A stretch of DNA of 12,376 bases from an uncultured Bariatricus sp. (lineage in GTDB: Bacteria; Bacillota; Clostridia; Lachnospirales; Lachnospiraceae). The stretch covers positions 1-12,376 of the forward strand of contig CAKRFP010000052.1 of assembly GCA_934320645.1 (NCBI GenBank). The letters are read 5' to 3'. The notes under the pieces are model-generated. The model was not told the origin of the DNA and did no database searches. It was given only the letters and a program-made list of their open reading frames with translations. Both the position numbers and the translations under genes were made by a program. Positions 1 through 6,993 of this stretch are shown piece by piece. Each line of letters begins with the position of its first letter. The first letter of the stretch is position 1.

Positions 1-41
1 GGAGTTATACACTTTTTTATAAAATATAACAACTGTTGCAT

Positions 42-89
42 CCAAAAACAAAAGGACGCATGAAAAAACTTTCGTTTTTTCACACGCCC
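42..89 (-). terminator. Rho-independent terminator of the NifU-like/GGGtGRT unit
   Basis: Read on the minus strand, a 16-bp stem (arms at 74-89 and 54-69, with three G-U pairs and no mismatch) closes a GAAA tetraloop and is followed by a T-rich tract (TTTTGTTTTT, 44-53). The inner stem is an A-run paired with a T-run. It starts about 15 bases after the stop codon of the GGGtGRT gene, where transcription of the two-gene unit should end. On the plus strand the flank is not a good T-tract, so I call it minus only. Confidence 0.9.
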
Positions 90-103
90 TGTAAATAAAT
101 TTC

Positions 104-1114
104 TTAGAATTTACCAGCTTTGTGAGCTTCCTCGATACTTACAGCAACAGCGACTGTCATTCCGACCATCGGGTTGTTACCTGCACCGATAAGACCCATC
201 ATTTCTACGTGAGCCGGTACAGATGAAGATCCTGCGAACTGTGCATCAGAGTGCATACGTCCGAGTGTATCTGTCATACCGTAAGAAGCCGGTCCTGCTG
301 CCATGTTGTCCGGATGAAGTGTACGTCCTGTACCACCACCTGAAGCAACTGAGAAGTATTTCTTTCCTGCTTCTACGCATTCTTTCTTGTATGTACCTGC
401 AACCGGATGCTGGAAACGTGTCGGGTTTGTAGAGTTACCTGTGATAGAAACGTCAACGCCTTCTTTCCACATGATAGCTACACCTTCACGTACATCATTT
501 GCACCGTAGCAGTTTACTTTAGAACGAAGTCCGTCAGAGTAAGCGATTCTCTGAACTTCTTTCAGTTCTCCTGTATAATAGTCATAGTCTGTCTGAACAT
601 ATGTGAATCCGTTAATTCTTGAAATGATCTTTGCAGCATCTTTTCCAAGACCGTTCAGGATAACACGAAGAGGTTTCTGACGAACTTTGTTTGCTTTTTC
701 AGCGATACCGATTGCACCTTCAGCAGCTGCGAATGATTCATGTCCTGCAAGGAAGCAGAAACAGTCTGTTGTTTCTTCAAGAAGCATCTTTCCAAGGTTA
801 CCATGTCCCAGACCTACTTTTCTCTGGTCTGCTACAGATCCCGGAATACAGAAAGCCTGAAGACCTTCTCCGATTGCTGCTGCAGCGTCTGCTGCTCTTG
901 TACATCCTTTTTTGATTGCGATTGCTGCACCTGTAATATAAGCCCAGCATGCGTTTTCAAAACAGATTGGCTGAATGCCTTTGATCTGGTTGTATACATC
1001 CAGTCCGGCATCCTTTGTGATCTTTTCAGCTTCTTCGAGTGAAGCAATGCCATAGCTGTTTAAAACTTCATTGATTTTATCAATTCTTCTCTCATATGAT
1101 TCAAATAAAGCCAT
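104..1114 (-). CDS. GGGtGRT family protein (function unknown)
   Basis: This 336-residue protein carries the motif that names the GGGtGRT family: GGGTGRT at residues 259-265, inside SVASGGGTGRTLHPDN. The family is known to me as conserved in anaerobic bacteria and some archaea with no assigned reaction. The protein is soluble, with no signal peptide and no clear membrane segment. It has eight cysteines (51, 56, 71, 89, 118, 120, 202, 246), and glycine/alanine-rich stretches around 95-160 and 290-325 that could belong to a nucleotide- or cofactor-binding fold. The start is firm: AGGAGG at 1123-1128 lies 8 bases before the ATG. It follows a NifU-like scaffold gene after a 57-base gap and is followed by a strong terminator, so the two form a self-contained unit. 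All 13 Arg codons are AGA or CGT, unlike the mixed usage in rqcH, which suggests high expression. A link to Fe-S cluster handling is inferred from the neighbour only. Confidence 0.9.
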   Translation of the reverse strand: MALFESYERRIDKINEVLNSYGIASLEEAEKITKDAGLDVYNQIKGIQPICFENACWAYITGAAIAIKKGCTRAADAAAAIGEGLQAFCIPGSVADQRKVGLGHGNLGKMLLEETTDCFCFLAGHESFAAAEGAIGIAEKANKVRQKPLRVILNGLGKDAAKIISRINGFTYVQTDYDYYTGELKEVQRIAYSDGLRSKVNCYGANDVREGVAIMWKEGVDVSITGNSTNPTRFQHPVAGTYKKECVEAGKKYFSVASGGGTGRTLHPDNMAAGPASYGMTDTLGRMHSDAQFAGSSSVPAHVEMMGLIGAGNNPMVGMTVAVAVSIEEAHKAGKF

Positions 1115-1171
1115 TTAATTGTCCTCCTGAAAATATTGTTGCCTATATAACCCGTTCAACTATCTATGTAA

Positions 1172-1864
1172 TTAGTTTTTACGTGGGTCAATGATCTTAG
1201 CGGCATCATCAACACGTCCGTACTGTCCTTTTGCTTTTTCCCAAGCTTCGTTCGGAGTATCACCTGCTTTGATGAAGTCTGCCATTTTTCCAAAGTTTAC
1301 GAACTGGTATCCGATGATCTCATCTTTATCATCAAGAGCGATTCCAGTTACATAACCTTCTGCCATTTCCAGGTAACGTGGTCCTTTTGCGAGAGTTCCG
1401 TACATTGTACCAACCTGTGAGCGAAGTCCTTTACCAAGGTCTTCAAGTCCGGCACCGATCGGAAGTCCGTCTTCAGAGAATGCGCTCTGTGTTCTTCCGT
1501 ATACGATCTGTAAGAAGAGTTCTCTCATTGCTGTATTGATTGCATCACAGACAAGGTCTGTGTTAAGAGCTTCCAGGATAGTTTTTCCAGGAAGGATTTC
1601 TGAAGCCATAGCTGCTGAATGTGTCATTCCTGAACATCCTACTGTCTCTACAAGTGCTTCCTGAATAATACCGTCTTTAACGTTCAAAGTAAGTTTGCAT
1701 GTTCCCTGCTGCGGAGCACACCATCCAATACCATGTGTAAGACCGGAAATATCTTTGATTTCTTTAGCCTTTACCCATTTTGCTTCTTCCGGAATTGGAG
1801 CTGGTCCGTGGTTTGCACCCTGAGCTACCGGACACATCATTTCTACTTCATGTGAATAAATCAT
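1172..1864 (-). CDS. NifU/IscU-like iron-sulfur cluster scaffold protein
   Basis: A 230-residue protein whose middle part resembles the NifU N-terminal/IscU fold. VGCSGMTHSAAMASEILPGK at 75-94 matches the second cysteine region of IscU (GCGSAIAS...GKS/T), and the preceding strand pair KLTLNVKDGIIQEA (57-70) is also IscU-like. Cysteines are at 11, 49, 56, 77 and 106. The usual first ligand motif (A-C-G-D) is replaced by C49-A-P-Q-Q-G-T-C56, so cluster binding may differ from true IscU. Residues 150-230 extend past the scaffold domain and are not recognised. IscU-type scaffolds hold Fe-S clusters built with sulfur from a cysteine desulfurase; no desulfurase gene is present here. The start at 1864 is chosen because AAAGGAG (1872-1878) precedes it; a longer reading frame to 1930 has no such site and runs into the probable promoter. 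It is co-directional with the GGGtGRT gene and probably the first gene of that unit. Exact role unknown. Confidence 0.85.
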   Translation of the reverse strand: MIYSHEVEMMCPVAQGANHGPAPIPEEAKWVKAKEIKDISGLTHGIGWCAPQQGTCKLTLNVKDGIIQEALVETVGCSGMTHSAAMASEILPGKTILEALNTDLVCDAINTAMRELFLQIVYGRTQSAFSEDGLPIGAGLEDLGKGLRSQVGTMYGTLAKGPRYLEMAEGYVTGIALDDKDEIIGYQFVNFGKMADFIKAGDTPNEAWEKAKGQYGRVDDAAKIIDPRKN

Positions 1865-1871
1865 GTTAAAA

Positions 1872-1878
1872 CTCCTTT
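1872..1878 (-). promoter_or_regulatory. Ribosome binding site fixing the NifU-like start
   Basis: AAAGGAG on the minus strand, 7 bases before the ATG at 1864. It decides against the in-frame upstream ATG at 1930, which would add 22 residues unlike the family. Confidence 0.8.
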
Positions 1879-1938
1879 CAAATACATCTGTTTTTCTTTT
1901 ATAAGGCGTTTGTGATTGTTTTAACACCATATGTATTT

Positions 1939-1967
1939 ATTTTCGCACAATTTTCGACATTCGTCAA
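1939..1967 (-). promoter_or_regulatory. Candidate promoter for the NifU-like/GGGtGRT unit
   Basis: On the minus strand TTGACG (1962-1967, 5 of 6 to the -35 consensus) is followed after 17 bases by GAAAAT (1939-1944, 4 of 6) preceded by TG one base upstream, an extended -10. It would start RNA about 65 bases before the NifU-like gene. The -35 overlaps the stop codon of the upstream GNAT-fusion gene. A second -10-like TATAAA lies nearer the gene, with a poor -35. Position and spacing are seen; promoter activity is inferred. Confidence 0.45.
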
Positions 1968-1971
1968 TTGT
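1947..1971. promoter_or_regulatory. 25-bp dyad over the -35 region (possible operator)
   Basis: ACAATT and CGA on one side mirror TCG and AATTGT on the other around a central 3 bases, with two mismatched pairs (9 of 11 match). It covers the -35 and much of the spacer of the candidate promoter and overlaps the end of the GNAT-fusion gene. With no T-tract after it, it is a poor terminator. It does not fit Rex, Fur or CodY consensus sites as I know them. Possible repressor site for the Fe-S unit. Confidence 0.3.
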
Positions 1972-3439
1972 TACTTTGTACAAGATTCCAGAACTCACTG
2001 TCCGTTTTATATTCAATTATTTCTTTCATATTAAACGGCGCTGTGATCCATCCACTCTCCGCAGATGATTTTTTTCCGTCTCCCGGATAGTGATAAGTGA
2101 TTCCGATTTCAATGCCGTCTTTGTCCACAAAGAACGCATCAAAATACCGGTTCTCCAGGATTTCACCATTTAAAATCTGGCGGAAATCATTTAATTTCAC
2201 ATTGCTTAACACCTCTGCAGATGGTGCTTCGCCCTTCATCTTTTTCATCCAGTCCTGCATAAATGCATCACTTAGATCCACAATATCCGACACCTCAAAC
2301 TGCTTTGCATCCGAAATACGGATATTGCGGGTACGAAGGTCACAGTACTGGGAAGAAGTATTCCCTGCATAATAAATATCATTGAATGCCACACTGATAA
2401 AATCTTCTCCTGCATAAGAAACCTTATAGGTCACAAGGCTTGCCATAAATGGATCCGATTCTTCCAGCATTTTCTCTTTCATGGAATCACTCGGATCCAG
2501 ATACAGAGTATTTACTGTACTCATCGCACAGTCTTTCAGCATTTCATTGATCTTGTCAATATTTTCGCCTTCCACACCTGTGATCTGCGGATATTTGACA
2601 TCAAACTGCATCGGATATTCGCCTTTATTTCCATTGGAAAAATAAGTGTAATTTTCCTCAGTTATCGTATACGGCAGATTCTCCGCTTCATAGCCCTCGA
2701 TCGCTTCGATTCCCTGCGCCTCTTCAGAGCTTTCACTTTCACCATTTTCTCCGCTTTCATCCCCGCCAAAGAGATCCCCGAAGCTTCCGTCCCCGTTTGG
2801 ATCATATTCAAAGATCTGTGATGAATCCTGCCGGTTTCTGTCAGCATTTGAGAAATTGATGATGATCTTTCCGAAAAGAAGCCCTAGGAAAATCAGAAAA
2901 ATAACCGCCGTTACTGCAATTCCGATAAAGAGTCCGGTATGCTTCTTTCCATAATGTGAAGGTCTTACGTTTGCCGGTGATACCATAAGCTCCATCGGGA
3001 CAAACCGGATCCCGTCTTTTTCCTGAACCGGTGCCAGATCCCGGAATCCCATATGATGATAAGCCTCCGTACTCACAACCGATGCATTGACGGTTATGCG
3101 CATCAGGGCAAGCTGCATCGTACAGAATCTGCACATTTCATTTACAAGCGCCTTTGCAATCCCTCTTCTTCGCAGATCCGGGCGAACAAAAAGAAGGGAA
3201 ATATGCCCGTCACTTTGTACCGCTCCGATACCGCCCAGCTCCTGTCCTTCCACCACGCCAAAGACGATCATCTCTCCTCTTTCCACAAGTGGCATGAAAT
3301 TCTCCATCTTGATGAAGCGGGCAAATTCTTCGATTCCCTGCTGTGTACAGGAGCCGGCGTTTTCTCTGATAAATACATCCCATACCAGATGCAGACCTGC
3401 CACAACTTCCTGGCTGGTGTTTAGTCTTTTTATGATCAT
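1964..3439 (-). CDS. GNAT acetyltransferase fused to membrane segment and PdaC/RsiV-like exported domain
   Basis: A 491-residue protein in three parts. Residues 1-152 form a GNAT N-acetyltransferase domain, with the acetyl-CoA loop VRPDLRRRGIAKALV at 85-99 (R-R-G-I-A) and a C-terminal NASVVSTEAYHHMGFRD typical of the fold. Residues 169-190 are one strong hydrophobic helix, with basic residues (K165, K166, H167) just before it, so the GNAT part should be cytoplasmic and the rest outside. Residues 200-250 are an acidic Gly/Ser/Glu linker. Residues 255-491 resemble the DUF4163/DUF3298 module of PdaC and RsiV: FDVKYPQITG near 279-288 and the IEIGITYHYPGDG stretch near 443-455. In those proteins the module binds or acts at peptidoglycan or lysozyme; here the ligand and the acetyl acceptor are unknown. 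It follows cinA after 19 bases with GAGGT before its ATG, so it is the last gene of the rimO operon. The GNAT call is firm, the C-terminal domain call moderate. Confidence 0.8.
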   Translation of the reverse strand: MIIKRLNTSQEVVAGLHLVWDVFIRENAGSCTQQGIEEFARFIKMENFMPLVERGEMIVFGVVEGQELGGIGAVQSDGHISLLFVRPDLRRRGIAKALVNEMCRFCTMQLALMRITVNASVVSTEAYHHMGFRDLAPVQEKDGIRFVPMELMVSPANVRPSHYGKKHTGLFIGIAVTAVIFLIFLGLLFGKIIINFSNADRNRQDSSQIFEYDPNGDGSFGDLFGGDESGENGESESSEEAQGIEAIEGYEAENLPYTITEENYTYFSNGNKGEYPMQFDVKYPQITGVEGENIDKINEMLKDCAMSTVNTLYLDPSDSMKEKMLEESDPFMASLVTYKVSYAGEDFISVAFNDIYYAGNTSSQYCDLRTRNIRISDAKQFEVSDIVDLSDAFMQDWMKKMKGEAPSAEVLSNVKLNDFRQILNGEILENRYFDAFFVDKDGIEIGITYHYPGDGKKSSAESGWITAPFNMKEIIEYKTDSEFWNLVQSNN

Positions 3440-3458
3440 TTGTCTTTACCTCGTCTTT

Positions 3459-4709
3459 TTATGCCCTCTTTAAAAGCTCTTCTCTCAAAAGCGTGATCGC
3501 ACGTGCAACCGCATAGTCCCGGTTTTTCTCACGATTGCCGGTAAAACGGTACTCTCTTACCGTTACCTCTCCATTTACCGCACATCCGATATACACAAGT
3601 CCGACCGGTTTTTCCGCTGTACCGCCGCCGGGTCCTGCGATTCCGGTTACACTAAGTGCCGCATCCGCACCTGCCGCCTTTGCTGCTCCAAGCGCCATCT
3701 CTGCTGCTGTCTGTTCACTGACTGCCCCGTAGGTTTCCAGTGTCTCATGCTTCACGCCAAGGATCTTCTCCTTCGATGCATTCGCATAAGTAATATATCC
3801 CTCATTATACACGTTGGAAGCTCCCGACACATTCAGAAGTCTGCCGGAAAGCTTTCCTCCTGTACAGGATTCTGCCGTTGTCACAGTCATCATCTTCTCT
3901 TCCAGAAGACGGATCACCGACTCTTCCAGTGTCACATTCTCTTCGGTCGTATAAACGGCATCACCAAAACGCTTCTTCATCTCTTCGATCATCGGCTCCA
4001 TCAGTTTTTCTGCCGCTTCTTCAGAGCAGGCTCTTGCAGTCACACGAAAATGTACCTCTCCTGTCTTTGCATAAGGCGCAAGCGTCGGATTGGTCTGTGC
4101 ATCCATCAGATCCGCAACCATGGTCTCTGCCCGGCTTTCCCCGATCCCGCACACTTTTACCATATGGGAATAGATTCCCTCCGGCTGCTTTTTATTGAGG
4201 TACGGTGCAATGTCGTGTTCAAACATCGGCTTCATCTCATTCGGAGGCCCAGGGATCAGGATCGCTGCTTTGCCGCGCTCTTTATCCTCCAGGATCAGTC
4301 CCGGTGCCGTTCCGTTCAGATTGTCGATCACGATCGCGCCTTCCGGAACCAACGCCTGCTTCCAGTTATTCTCTGTCACCTTTTTGCTCTTAATCTTCTC
4401 AAAATAGTCCCGGATTCGTGCCCTGGAATGTTCATCCATATAAAGTTTTCTGCCAAATACCTTTGCAGTTACTTCTTTTGTCAGATCATCCTTGGTAGGT
4501 CCAAGTCCCCCTGTCAGAATTACGATATCAGCGCGCTCTATTGCCTGGCGGATTGCTTCTTCCATACGCTCTTCATTGTCGCCGACAACAGTCTGGTGAT
4601 ATAAAGAACAACCTAGCAGAGCACATTTCTCTGCTAGGTATGCTGCGTTTGTATTCACAATGTTGCCAAGTAAAATTTCAGTGCCGACAGAAATCAGCTC
4701 TACAACCAT
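3459..4709 (-). CDS. cinA: CinA-like protein / NMN amidohydrolase
   Basis: A 416-residue, full-length two-domain CinA. The N-terminal MoaB/Mog-like (COG1058) domain spans about 1-170 with GTEILLGNIVNTNA at 9-22, TGGLGPTKDD at 66-75 and PGPPNEM at 153-159; in CinA this domain is linked to ADP-ribose pyrophosphatase activity. The C-terminal PncC domain spans about 258-416 with AESCTGG (Ser281), GYITYANASKEK (Tyr308, Lys313) and TGIAGPGGG at 355-363. Ser, Tyr and Lys at these places match the catalytic set of nicotinamide mononucleotide deamidases, which return NMN to NAD synthesis. Both active regions look intact. GGGAGG lies 8 bases before the ATG, inside the end of pgsA; only one base separates the two reading frames, so translation is probably coupled. 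In many Firmicutes cinA is followed by recA; here a GNAT-fusion gene follows. Confidence 0.95.
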   Translation of the reverse strand: MVVELISVGTEILLGNIVNTNAAYLAEKCALLGCSLYHQTVVGDNEERMEEAIRQAIERADIVILTGGLGPTKDDLTKEVTAKVFGRKLYMDEHSRARIRDYFEKIKSKKVTENNWKQALVPEGAIVIDNLNGTAPGLILEDKERGKAAILIPGPPNEMKPMFEHDIAPYLNKKQPEGIYSHMVKVCGIGESRAETMVADLMDAQTNPTLAPYAKTGEVHFRVTARACSEEAAEKLMEPMIEEMKKRFGDAVYTTEENVTLEESVIRLLEEKMMTVTTAESCTGGKLSGRLLNVSGASNVYNEGYITYANASKEKILGVKHETLETYGAVSEQTAAEMALGAAKAAGADAALSVTGIAGPGGGTAEKPVGLVYIGCAVNGEVTVREYRFTGNREKNRDYAVARAITLLREELLKRA

Positions 4710-4710
4710 T

Positions 4711-5253
4711 TTACATGCCTCCCTGTGTTAATACCTGTTTGTTCTTTGCGATATAATCGATCAGTGAAACGACTGTCAGGATCAGTGCCACCCATGTAAG
4801 GACTGTTCCTACAATATTCCACACACCACCCAGATCCATGATCAACACAATGATCAGTGCCATCTGTGATACGGTTTTAAATTTGCCCCAGTAGCTTGCC
4901 GCAATGACGATTCCATTGTCGGAAGCAACCAGACGGAATCCGCTGATGATAAATTCTCTGGCAATGATCACCAGAACAACAATGACATTCAGTCTGTCCA
5001 TAGATGTCAGGCAGATCAGTGCGGTACATACCAACAGCTTATCTGCGAGTGGATCCATAAATTTACCGAAGTTCGTTACCAGATTGTATTTTCTTGCAAT
5101 CTTTCCATCCAGCATATCCGTCAGGCTGGCAACACAGAAAATCACAAGTGCGATCCATTTGTCTGCTGCTCCGGTAATATCAAATAACATAAACACTACA
5201 AAAAACGGAATTAAAATCACTCGTAAAATCGTTAACTTATTTGGTAAATTCAT
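4711..5253 (-). CDS. pgsA: CDP-diacylglycerol--glycerol-3-phosphate 3-phosphatidyltransferase
   Basis: A 180-residue integral membrane protein of the CDP-alcohol phosphatidyltransferase family. The signature D-x2-D-G-x2-A-R-x8-G-x3-D-x3-D is complete: D46, D49, G50, A53, R54, G63, D67, D71. Hydrophobic helices lie around 8-25, 33-48, 75-85, 88-106 and 130-170. The enzyme makes phosphatidylglycerol phosphate from CDP-diacylglycerol and glycerol-3-phosphate, the committed step to phosphatidylglycerol and cardiolipin. The N-terminus MNLPNKLTILRVILIP is typical of PgsA. The start codon overlaps the rimO stop codon (ATGA), with AGGAG just upstream inside rimO, so the two are translationally coupled. 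The substrate head group cannot be proved from the motif alone, but sequence and operon position both point to PgsA. Confidence 0.93.
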   Translation of the reverse strand: MNLPNKLTILRVILIPFFVVFMLFDITGAADKWIALVIFCVASLTDMLDGKIARKYNLVTNFGKFMDPLADKLLVCTALICLTSMDRLNVIVVLVIIAREFIISGFRLVASDNGIVIAASYWGKFKTVSQMALIIVLIMDLGGVWNIVGTVLTWVALILTVVSLIDYIAKNKQVLTQGGM

Positions 5254-6590
5254 AATAACTCTCCTATCAAATCATAATCTGCTGATCCGGTCACTTTTAC
5301 CCTTGCAAAATCTCCCGACATCAGCTCTTCCGATGTGTTCACAAAAATAAGTCCGTCTACATTCGGCGCATCCCGGTAGGTTCTTCCCACATAGGCATTC
5401 TCATCTGCTACCTTGCCTTCGATCATCACAAGCAGTTCTTCCCCGATCCGGTCTTCTGCCTGGTCAAATACGATATCCTGCTGAAGTTCCATGAGCTCTG
5501 CCTGACGGTCCTCTTTGACTTCTTCCGGGATCTGATCCGGCATAGATGCCGCCGGAGTATCCTCTTCCGGTGAGTAGGTAAATACGCCAAGTCTGTCGAA
5601 TTCCATCTGATCCACAAAATCCATCAGCTCTTCATGCTGTTCCTGTGTCTCTCCCGGGAATCCGGTAATCAATGTCGTGCGAAGTGCAATATCCGGAATC
5701 TCACGGCGCAACTTTTCGATTGTCTCGATCAGCTGTGCTTTAGAAGTACGTCTTCCCATTCTCTTTAAGATACCGTCACTTGCATGCTGGATCGGAAGAT
5801 CCAGATAATGACAGATCTTCGGTTCTTCTTTGATCACCTGGATCAGTTCGTCTGTGATCTCTTCCGGATAGCAGTATAAAATACGGATCCAGCGAAGTCC
5901 GTTGATCTTACAGAGCTCTCTTAAAAGCTGCGGAAGTCTCTTCTCGCCGTACAGATCGGTTCCATACATAGTCGTCTCCTGTGCTACCAGGATCAGTTCT
6001 TTGACACCTCCGTCTGCCAGTTCCTGCGCTTCCTTAAGAAGATGCTCCATCGGTACACTTCGGAAATCTCCACGCACCTTCGGGATAATACAGTAAGTAC
6101 AGTGCTTGTCACAGCCTTCTGCGATCTTCAGATAAGCGAAATGTCCGCCGGTCGTCACCATACGGTGTGTATCTGTCACCGGGAGATAATCCACATCCTT
6201 CATGGTCATGCGTACATCTCCGCGCTCCATCGGACTGTCACTTAAAATTCCATCGATCACGTGTGCGATCTCTTCATAAGAAGTCGTTCCGAGAACCGCA
6301 TCAACCTCCGGAATCTCCTGAATGATCTCTTCTTTGTATCTCTGTGCAAGACATCCTGTTACGATCAGGGCTTTTAATCTGCCGGTCTTCTTCAGTTCTG
6401 CCATCTCAAGAATATTCTGGATACTCTCTTCCTTTGCGTCATGGATAAAGCAGCAGGTGTTAATGATAATGACATCTGCCATTGTCTCATCGTCCACCAT
6501 CTGATGACCGTCCTTTGCAAGAATTCCAAGCATGACCTCCGAATCCACAAGGTTCTTGTCACAGCCTAACGAAATGAATAATATATTCAT
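5250..6590 (-). CDS. rimO: Ribosomal protein S12 methylthiotransferase RimO
   Basis: A 446-residue radical-SAM methylthiotransferase. The N-terminal UPF0004 domain supplies C10 (SLGC), C46 (INTC) and C80 (TGC) for one 4Fe-4S cluster; C160-x3-C164-x2-C167 in EGCDKHCTYC binds the radical-SAM cluster. IPKVRGDFRS follows at 169-178, and a TRAM domain occupies about the last 65 residues. RimO adds a methylthio group to an aspartate of ribosomal protein S12. The close relative MiaB modifies tRNA; the NILFISLGCDKNLVDSE start (residues 2-18) and the FRSVPMEHLLKEA region fit RimO better. It needs Fe-S clusters, which gives a loose functional link to the scaffold gene downstream. First gene of the rimO-pgsA-cinA-GNAT operon; GAGGAG lies about 10 bases before the ATG. 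A clear promoter was not found in the 144-base gap upstream. Confidence 0.95.
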   Translation of the reverse strand: MNILFISLGCDKNLVDSEVMLGILAKDGHQMVDDETMADVIIINTCCFIHDAKEESIQNILEMAELKKTGRLKALIVTGCLAQRYKEEIIQEIPEVDAVLGTTSYEEIAHVIDGILSDSPMERGDVRMTMKDVDYLPVTDTHRMVTTGGHFAYLKIAEGCDKHCTYCIIPKVRGDFRSVPMEHLLKEAQELADGGVKELILVAQETTMYGTDLYGEKRLPQLLRELCKINGLRWIRILYCYPEEITDELIQVIKEEPKICHYLDLPIQHASDGILKRMGRRTSKAQLIETIEKLRREIPDIALRTTLITGFPGETQEQHEELMDFVDQMEFDRLGVFTYSPEEDTPAASMPDQIPEEVKEDRQAELMELQQDIVFDQAEDRIGEELLVMIEGKVADENAYVGRTYRDAPNVDGLIFVNTSEELMSGDFARVKVTGSADYDLIGELL

Positions 6591-6696
6591 AAAATAACTT
6601 TCTCCTCAAGCATAATTTCTAGTTCAGATAAAGAATATGCCAGACACGCTTTTTACATCCGCGCATATTCTTTTATAAAAATACCCATATCTCAGA

Positions 6697-6724
6697 AATA
6701 CCCCGCAGAAAGCTGCAGGGTATT
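6697..6724 (-). terminator. Hairpin terminator after rpoZ
   Basis: On the minus strand a 12-bp stem (arms 6713-6724 and 6697-6708, one G-U pair) with a 4-base loop begins 10 bases after the rpoZ stop. The T-tract directly after it is short (TTTCTGAG), but about 10 bases on a second GGGTATT copy (6680-6686) is followed by TTTAT. Likely the end of gmk-rpoZ, possibly leaky into rimO. Confidence 0.65.
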
Positions 6725-6734
6725 GGAACTTCTT

Positions 6735-6977
6735 TTATTTATCAGCGTCTTCTGCAATAATTTTGATCTTTCCACTGTTCAGCTCATCAATTGCAATAGA
6801 AAGCGGCTTTTCGCCGTCCTTAACAGGAACAAGCGGCATCTCACCGTCAATGATCTGTCTCGCTCTCTTTGCTGTTGCAAGAACGATAGAATAACGGCTG
6901 TTGACAATCTTAGTTGCGCCTTCTTCCACGTCCTGATTTACTACTTTCATCAAATCGGTATATGATGGATGTAACAT
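6735..6977 (-). CDS. rpoZ: DNA-directed RNA polymerase omega subunit
   Basis: An 80-residue omega subunit, a usual length for Clostridia. The family core NSRYSIVLATAKRARQI (26-42) is present, followed by a KPLSIAIDELNSGKIKI stretch (60-76) typical of the C-terminal part. Omega clamps the beta-prime subunit and helps polymerase assembly; in many bacteria it also contributes to a (p)ppGpp site, but I do not claim this here. AAAGGAG is 8 bases before the ATG, in the 16-base gap after gmk, so the gene is co-transcribed with gmk as in many Firmicutes. Confidence 0.93.
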   Translation of the reverse strand: MLHPSYTDLMKVVNQDVEEGATKIVNSRYSIVLATAKRARQIIDGEMPLVPVKDGEKPLSIAIDELNSGKIKIIAEDADK

Positions 6978-6993
6978 AAATTCTGCTCCTTTC

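Noticed and set aside
1865..1930. N-terminal extension of the NifU-like protein by 22 residues
   Set aside because: The upstream ATG has no ribosome site and the stretch overlaps the probable 5' leader; AAAGGAG fits the start at 1864.
1947..1971. The dyad after the GNAT-fusion gene as its terminator, or as a CodY, Fur or Rex site
   Set aside because: No T-tract follows, the stem is interrupted, and match to those consensus sites is poor (only the AATTTTC half of a CodY-like site is present).
3747..4604. Open frame of 285 codons on the plus strand opposite cinA
   Set aside because: It is antisense to a complete, motif-verified cinA, has no ribosome site, and its composition (rich in Cys, His, Leu, Arg) is typical of a shadow frame.
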